This document shows, in pieces, positions 32,801 to 41,800 of a DNA stretch of 64,000 nucleotides. A model generated the notes under the pieces. That model was not told the origin of the DNA and did not search any database. It saw only the letters and a list, made by a program, of their open reading frames with translations. Position numbers and translations under genes: made by a program. This stretch comes from Nematopogon swammerdamellus (lineage: Eukaryota; Arthropoda; Insecta; Lepidoptera; Adelidae). Within the stretch, counting starts at the first letter, position 1; each line of letters starts with the position of its first letter. The stretch spans positions 20,041,566 to 20,105,565 of the forward strand of contig OX336340.1 of assembly GCA_946902875.1 (NCBI GenBank), in the 5' to 3' direction.

Positions 32801-35800
32801 CGTTGTCCGCCCGCGATCGCTATCATTACGTGAAAAATAATAAATTATGTATTAATTGTCTAAGTAGTAGGCACGCACTGCGGAAATGCAGATCGGAGGT
32901 GAGATGTCGAGTGTGCTCATACTCGCATCACACATTGTTACATTTCGAATCTAGTAACGATTCACCGCCCTCGCATTCGAATAATAATTACAGTAGGTAT
33001 CGACCGCCCGGCATCGCTGATGCCGCGACCGCCTCCCCCGCCCTCGCTTTCGTCCTCTCACCCGCACCGCTCGCTTCAGCTTCAGGCGATGCGCGCGCGC
33101 CAGCCTTCCCCGCCTTCAGGCCCGCCGCGCCCGCTGCGCTCGTCTCCGCCGCTACCTCCGCCCCCACTTCGCCGGTCTTCGTTTCGCCCGCCTCCGCCGC
33201 CACCGCGCCCTTCCGCACCGCTCTCCCCGCTGCTCGCACTGCCGACTCCGCGAAGACAGTAGTAGGACCACCCGTAATGTGTTCTGTAGGACCATGTCCA
33301 ATTAATAATATTTCACGCAATAATACAGTTCTATTAGCCACCGCATTGTGTAACGTACTCGATGTCGCTGGCAATGTTCACATCGTACGTGTGCTAGTTG
33401 ACAGCGCGTCACAAAAGGAGTTAATTACGACAGCTTGTTGTGAAAGATTAAATTTAAAATTAAACCCGCCGCACAATACATTTGTTGCTGGAGTAGGTGA
33501 CATAGCCAATCCTATTGAAGGAGTTACCTGCTTGACTATCCGCTCCCGCTTGGACGATAACATAAGGTTTAAAGTACAACCTTTCGTCGTAAACCGCATC
33601 ACAAATGAATTGCCTTCAGCAAAAGTAGATATTTCGCGACTCGAATACCTACACAATTTACCGCTTAGTGATTACGGTTACTTTGAACCTGCCGAAATAG
33701 ATCTTATTCTCGGTGCAGATGTGTTCGCTCGCATTTTACGTAGTAAGACTGTCGCTCGCGCGCCTGGAGAACCGATCGCTATAGAGACCTCATTAGGTTA
33801 TCTAGTATTAGGAGAAGCGCCTGCGCTCCCAGGCCCGACGACAACGTGTAATATTATTCGCACATACTGTAACTTAATTGATTTTAGTGAAGCAGGTGAA
33901 CCAAGTTTGCCTACTTCGCAACGCAGCCTCCCACATCGCGCGACATCATTGCCTACCAAAATTACAAAAGAACCACTCAAATTATATGTGTTGCCGCGTG
34001 TACCGGTCGGCTTACTCTGTAGCCCGTACCTAGCTATCGATGAGTCAGTTAGTTCATGCTGGGGGGCTCGAGTTGTCTATAAGTACGCCTCTCGCACACC
34101 GCGTCTCGGAAGTCGAATTTCAGTCAGACGACCTTTATAAAACTTTCACATTTAAACAGTAACTTTATTTGTTTGTTTTTTTGTTTATTGTCTTTTCGTC
34201 TTTGTTGTTTGAGAATCACACAGTTTAATAGCAATTTAGAATCCGCATTTCCCAAAGTCAAATGTCTTCAACGACTATGGAACCTTGTTAGGTGGAGTAG
34301 TTTGAGTTGAGTAATACTAATTTGCTTAGCTATAGGCTTCTCCCCTTTATTATCATTTCACCGCAATCATATTCTTATCAACTACTATCATGACCGCTGC
34401 AAATACCTAATATTGTATTTGTTCACCGGAAGTCACGGCGTTCGTGAGATCGTGAACGGCCGTGCTGTGTCCGAAAAGTGTAGGCGCGTAGTAAGCGCAC
34501 AGTGGTGAATATTTTCACACTGTCTAGTCCTACTTTCGCAAATTATACAGTCCACTAACTTTTATTTTATATTTTTTTTCTTGTTAATCCGCATTATTAT
34601 TCTATCCGCTACACCGATAAAAATGGTTTTCTATCCGCTACACCGATAAAATGGTTTATATTATTCGCATATTTAACACACGCTCGCACAATCTTTGGTA
34701 GGTATTTTCTAGGCAATAAATTTTTCCGCTTTTTCTTTCTTTATTATATTTTGAAAGGACTTAGTCCTGTCAAGCTGGGGGGCATGGTTGGGCCAATTGC
34801 GTTGTAAATCGGTTGTGGTGACATTTCACCTAGTCCCTTCCTTGTCTGTCCCATATACCTACCTCACCGCCTGATGAAGGTAGCACAGTGCTGCCATCGC
34901 TCGCGCCGCCGCTGTCGAGCGGCTCGCGAGTCGTGATTCGAGTCTCCGCCGGCTGCGACGTCAAACTTGCGCGTTGCAGTTTAACCGCAAATGAAATATT
35001 ATTTTTAACCGCTTCCGCCTTAATATTACATCATCCTACGCGCCGTACATTGTTTCTCGCCGCGAGTGTCGTTTCGCAACGCTGCGCTGCTGGAGACGAA
35101 CCTCTTTGCGTGGTGGCCACCCGCTTCGCCGCGCCGCCTGGACATCCATCAGTGGTGAGTCCTGCACAATTTCCTTTCCTCCCCTGGTGTGGTGTTCACT
35201 GCGACTGCATTTACAACGCAAGCCTATATAGGTACTATTTTTTTTATCATTTTGTAAAAACCTAAATTCCAGCGACCTACCGCCGCGTCACCAGTTTCAA
35301 AAAGTATATTTTTATTTGATTTGGTGTTTGCTTCTTTATAAATACAATAATTAAGTAGATCATCTTTAACATTATAATAATATGTATTGTGTTTTCTTTG
35401 ATTTTGTAGCCGATGAATTTCATACGATATGGAGGACTTGCAGTCGCTGTAATTTTACAGCTAGGAGGGCAATCCTTCGCTATGGAACAAATGAATACTT
35501 CGGTAATATAATAAACCATTTTAATATGTCACATTTTTATTACGATTATTTTGCCTGCGGTATTGGAAGGGCCCTTGTAATAACGGACAGGTGTCTGTCC
35601 GTCTATCTGTCTGTCCGTCCATCCGGTCGTCTGTTTTTCCGTTCGTCCGTGTCACAGACGTCCTTAGGTTCCATTAACCCGTTCGGATTGGTACACCAGC
35701 ACTCAACGAAGGTCGGTCGAAGAAAACGGCTATAAAAATTATAAGTGTTTTCTGCCCAGTTCAATCAGTATCCGGCACGATGAAAGTCTAGATCTAGTAT

Positions 35801-38800
35801 AAGACCAAAAGGTATTTTCCCAATCGGCTGCCTAAATTCAAAACCTAGCAACAATTTTTTTTGTATAGGTTTTTTCTCGTCTTCTGCATTTACTACGTCA
35901 CTTCCCATACATCCACATTTACATATCGGTGTTTACATATCTTCAAATTTTACACTGATTCATAGATTCTTAGTGTACCACAAACCTAGCAAGTTTAATA
36001 AAAAAAAAGCGAGTGGGCTGTGTCGGAGACACGGCCGCAGATTCGTGAATTTGATGAAAATATCATCGATACCTATCCTTGCTTGTCCCACCACACGACG
36101 AGTTTGGGAGAAGTAGATTTAAAAAAAAAATCTTATCGAGGCCTATCATTTCCTACAGCTGATGAGTAGTTGTGGACACCGTGCTTGGTGAGTTGTGGAT
36201 CAGTAGTAAAATTTTATTAGAGCAATTATATGTAGGTTAAAAATATTTTACAAGCTTTTATTTAACTTGCCCTGTATGCTGGATAGTTAGTGTGTGTGAG
36301 TCAATTCTTGAAAGCCAAATTTGAACCACTTCCTCTTATCCTACGAGGTTAAAATTTTTAGTGTTGGTTCAGTTCCGAAGCTAATGCAATGTTATGTAAA
36401 AAAAAACTAAAAAAAAATTAAAAAATCTCGTCGAGGCCTATCATTTTCTCCAGCGGATGAGTAGTCGTAGATCAGTAGTTTCCGAGATATGCCCTCTCAA
36501 ACAGTTTTTCCTTTTTTATTCCGAAACGGCTGAACCGATTTGGAAAAAACTGTTATTTAAGAAAGAGTAATTCTTTCTACGAAAATAAACAAATTTCAAG
36601 TCGATCTGACGGTGTTCAGGAGTTATAAGCATTTATTGATTTTCGAAGCCTTTTTTCTAAGGGCCATATTTGTAGAAGGGTTTGATTTACGACTCTCGGG
36701 TAGGTATGTCGTCTTAGCAAGTCGGAAGAACTACCTTTAGGACGATATGCCTCACCTTCCTGTAACTCTTATAGCTTTCGAGATCTAAGTCGCCAAAAGT
36801 ACACAATTTTCGTGACGCAACTTTTTGTAAAAACCTCCGGCAGCAGGATAAAGACGTTTCATCAAATTCACGTCAAAATAAAAATGTAATACTCAAATGA
36901 AAACACAGCAAGGAACATTTACCATTTCATTACCCAGCAAGTCTGTGTCAGTTGCTAGGTTTCCAAATTACATATTATTGTTGATGTATTTTGATGATAG
37001 GTATTAAAAATGGCATTCTTAAATTTTTTGCTTGCAACAGTTCGTAGCAATTTGGACAGATAGTCAGTCGCTGTCAGTCATCGCAATTATTCTTGCCTTT
37101 TGATTGTCGGTCGCATGTGATTTATTTGAGGTTATAATTTTCTCGGATGCAATGCGACGCTTTTTTTTTAAAACCACCAAAACCTTCACCCATACAACGA
37201 TGCGGAGTATTATTGTACGTTCCCTGATACAACTTTCCTTGTATTTACATACAGTATTGTGCAAATTAATGGAATCATAGGCAATTGTTATGGTAAAACC
37301 GTTTATTGCTTGTAAAATAATATTTTTACAGAATTATACAACTACCATTATGCTAATTAATAGGAAATATGTCCCCCTTTGGCTTCAATAACTGCTTTTA
37401 CTCGTTTTGGCATGGACTCCACTAGTTTTTGACAGTTATCGGAGATCCTCTCATCCCGATACCAAGCCTGAATGACTGCTTCTATCATATTTGTTTTTGT
37501 AGTGCAGTCGATTTTGCACAGTCTAACTTTGCAAAGGGCCCATTAATTATCTATAGCGTTCGATCGGGTGAATTGCCGGGCCAATCTAGAACAGATATCC
37601 CCTTATCCTGGAAATATTTCAACACTTGTGGCAGGGAGCAGAGTACTGTTGAAGAATTGCTCCTCCTTGGGGTTGGCACTTTTCAAGTTCTTTGTTCAAA
37701 TCCTGTTCGAACATGAATTTGTGTTTTTGGCTGTTAATCATGCCTTCGATTGGCACTAAAGATCCAACCCTCATGTATGAAAAACACCCCCAAAACATTG
37801 CAGTGTTGCAATATGCAATAAATTTAAAAAATCTGGATGATTCCATTAATTTGCACAATAATGTAGGTACATTTATGTAGACGTTCATTTTATATAGATG
37901 GGCATCGAAGAAATGCACGGCTAGACGGGCGCGTAGCCACAGCGTATAATATTACGCGATTATAAACTATTATTTTGGTCTTGTTGTCAGATTATTATTA
38001 TTATGTACAAAACACGACAGTCAGGGCACCGAATATATGTCAGGGTGAAAGAATATTTTTTAGTTTTAAGAATCGACTAATCTCGTCGTAAATAAATTTT
38101 ATTATCGAACAAAAAACATTATTTTTTAAATGAATGTAACTGAACAACTGAAACTGTTACAGGTGGATGAGTTAAACGATGCTATTTACGCGGTTCCCTG
38201 GTACGCTATGAGCAAACGCAACATGAAGTCGATCAATATTATGACCACCGTGTCGCAGCGTCCGTTCGTGTTCAGCGCTATTGGAATTGTGGATGTGAAT
38301 TTGCAAGCCATGGCCAAGGTAATATACACGAACCTAGAAACCCTTCCATGTAATAAAAAAGTCACGAAGTCACCTATTTGGAGTACAATTATTTCTATCG
38401 GTCTAGTGATAGGCCACATAAATAGTACTTTTCACCCGACTGCGAACGCCAAGGTGTTTTAATTTGATGTATGTATGTGAGTGGCGAGTGGGTGAGTGAG
38501 GATGTTGTGTTTCTTTATTGCTTTGTTCCTCTAAAACGGATGAAAGAATTGGAACAGTTGATAGATGACGTGTATAACGATTTGCCATAGTGCCGCCAGT
38601 AACATATCCATCCATACTACCCATACTATTCATAATAATTTTGTCTGTCTGTCTGTCTGTCTTTTTGTTACCGTTTGACGCCTAAACCGCTGAACAGATT
38701 TCGATAGAATTTTGCACGCAATCCATCTCGGATTGCATTGCATCCTGAGGAAGGACATAGGCTACCTATTGTCTCAAAAACAACTTTAAGGGGATGAAAT

Positions 38801-41800
38801 AGGGGATGAAAGTTTGTAAGGGAACCCATAATTTCTCAAGTTAGGGATATGACAATTCATGACATGACATGACATTACGCTTTTGGTATGAAATAAACAA
38901 TTACCTGTTTTAGCGTGTTTGCTAAATGAACTTAGCAAAAATTAGATTTTAGGATTTTAAATGATTTGAAATACCATACACCATATACCATACTGGGGGT
39001 GGCTTTGAAGAGAGGGGTTGAGTTATGGGGGGAGGTGTCCGCGGGGATAAGTGAAGGGAGGATAATCTAATCTCTATCTTCTTTTCTCTATCTCTTCTCT
39101 ACTTCTTATAAAAGGGAACGTCTGTCTGTATGTATGTATGTTTGTGGTAAACTCCGGAACCACTTAACATATTTTGATGCGGTTTACACCAATGTAAAGA
39201 GAAGTTAGTCAGGCTAACTATAGGCTATATACCATAAAGTTAATAGCCTTAGGGTTGAGCAGTATCAAAGAAAGTATAGTATGAACAGAATTTAGTGTCG
39301 AATGGTCGTAATAGATGGTGTTAGCAGTTCTGTTGCGTTGCGTTGTTGCGTTGTTGTACATTAGATACTTTTGGTAGAAGCGATGTTAGATACATAAAAT
39401 AAAGAGTAGATAAAATATACATACATGGTCGCCCGCACGCACGTTATTGACCGCACGACTGATTCTAACTTTGTGTACATACCTAACTCGGTGATTTGTT
39501 GAGTTTTATCAAATCGCTATGCTAATGCTATATGGATATATAACAGGAGCTTTTGCCCGCGGCTTCGCTCGCGGTAAACTCGGTTTAATAGCAAATCCGA
39601 TTGAAAAGCAAATCAATATACCTGCTAATCTCATCTCACTTCTCACTAATATAATAAATGCGAAAGTATATTAATTGTTTGTTTGTTTGTTTATTTGTTT
39701 GTTTGTTTGTTCCTCTTTCACGCCTGAACGGCTGAACGGATTTTGACGAAACTTTGTATAGTGGTAGTGAATATCCCGGAGTAACATAATTTTGAAAAAA
39801 AAAATGGCCATGTTCGAGTCGGGCTCGCGTAAAGAGGGTTCCGTACCATCCCGTTTTCTGTGAGAACTAGAAGGTTTAGGATTTTCGTTTAGGTTTTCCT
39901 GTAAACTAAATAGATATCCCATGGTAACATAATTAAAAAAAACATGATCAAGTTCGAGTCGAGTTCGCGTAAAGAGGGTTCCGTACCATCCCGTCTTCTG
40001 TGAGAACTAAAAGGCTTACGATTTTCGTTTAGGGACAGAGGGAGTGAGGGAGGGGCAGCTATGAACGGGGAATGAAGAGGGGGGGAGGGAAATAGAGACA
40101 TAGAGGGAGTGAGGTGAGGGAGGGGCGTGAGGAGAGGTGGACGTGGAGAGATGGAAGGGAGGGGAGGGAGGATGGGTCGGGAGATGAGGGGAGGGGAGGG
40201 AGGAAGGGTCGGGAGAGGAGGAGAGGTAGGGAGATGAAGGAAGAGAGGAAGAATGGAAGAAAGAGTGACGGAAATCGGTCTTTGTTACTTACTTTCTTCC
40301 TTTGAAATACGAATTTCACGCGAGCGAAGCCGCGGGCAAAAGCTAGTAATAAATATATAAGAGATGATCCTGGAGTAAATTACTTTTTTTATGAGATACC
40401 GCGTTTGCAGACTTTATGTATGATACTAAAACTAAATTGACGATTTTTAGAAATATTTTCTGTACGTATGTATGTATGTATGTATAATCATTCAAATTCG
40501 ATTAAAATTAATACACTCACCTTTAGCTATACGTGACGTGACACAGGATTGGCTAAATAAATTGCAGTTCCGGTTACGCTAAGGTGTGTCTCTTATACAA
40601 ACCGAAAGGTTCAGCGCGCTGGAGGAGGGAGGTGGAGGGACGGAGCGAGAAATAGGAGAGGAAGGTGGAGGGGAGTAAGGGGCGGAAGGGTATAGGGAGG
40701 GAGGGGGAAAAGGGGTGGAAGGGGTGGGAGCGGAATGAGACGGGAGGGGGGTAGGGAAAGGAAAGGTGGGTAGGGTAAATGAGGGGTGGGTGTGAGGGGT
40801 GTAGATGTAATAGAGGGAGAGGAAGAGGGGAGGAAGGTGTTAAGATGGAGAGGGAGGGGTGGGAGGGTGCTGGAGAGGCGAGGTAGGGAGAGGAGGGAGG
40901 GAAATAAAGGGGCAGTTAAGGAGGTAATGAGAGCAGGGAGGGGAGGAAGGGTGATAGATAGTGAAAATACGGGTGAGAGAAATGAGGGGGAAGACGAGTG
41001 GGATGGGAGGAGGAGTGAGGAGGACATAGGAATTTCGATAGGAAATAAGAACGAAGGGTAGGGGTGGGGGAGGAGAGGAGGGAGGGAAGGTAAGGGGAGG
41101 GGGAGCGAGCGAGGGAAGGAGAGACAGATAATATGAGAGGAGCCATCGTTTATTATCATAGTTACGTTTAAATAGGATTTGCTATTAAACCGAGTCTACT
41201 GCGAGCGAAGCCGCGGGCAAAAGCTAGAAAATGACGACGACGCCATGTTATCAAATTTTGAAAAGTATTTTTTTTCAAAATGCATCGGGTAAGGTATCAT
41301 TGTCTAAAGCTTGAAGTACCGTGTGGGGCCGGTACTTTAAAAGAATAGCCCCACTGCATCTCTCCCCGTGTATGTCGTAAGGGGGCCAAGGGATATGACT
41401 CCCTTCTTATATTACTATGTGGTAGGGTTTAACCCGCCCGGTTTGGTACCACCGCACTGAATGAAAGGTCGGTCGAAACGTCTATGTAAATAGTTTGTGT
41501 TTTCCGTCCAGTTCAGTGTAGCCGGCTCGACCGAAGGAAAGCACTGACGTGGCACCAAGTTCATCCGGTGTTATGGGCTGACATCACCGATGTTGTAGGT
41601 GATGTAGCCAACTGTGTCAGTTTCCATAAAAAAAGCCTCAGGTGCACTCCGGGAGTGCCGGCAGAAGTGAAAACAACACCGTAACATTGCTTTAAAAAAT
41701 AAAAAAAAGTTTAAGTTTTAAGTTTAATTATAAAGGTTTAAAAAAATATAAAAAAAAAAAAATTAATGAAAAAAAATATATAAAAAAAAAATAATGAAAA

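Larger units (their letters stand above)
31032..35293 (+). mobile_element. BEL/Pao LTR retrotransposon, nonautonomous, recent
   Basis: Two 509-bp LTRs (31032-31540, 34785-35293) begin TGGTTGGGCC and end GTCACCA; by eye they are identical throughout. GTTTC is duplicated at both outer borders (31027-31031, 35294-35298), the 5-bp length expected for BEL. A candidate primer-binding site TGGTCCTTCGAGCCGGA is at 31546-31562, complementary to a tRNA 3' end with CCA. A G-run polypurine tract is at 34777-34782. Only gag and protease are encoded; reverse transcriptase, RNase H and integrase are missing. It lies in OR2 intron 5 in sense orientation. Confidence 0.92.

Noticed and set aside
40611..41159. 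182-codon minus-strand frame, Pro/Leu/Ser-rich
   Set aside because: Same cause as above: complement of the G/A tract of a Helitron.
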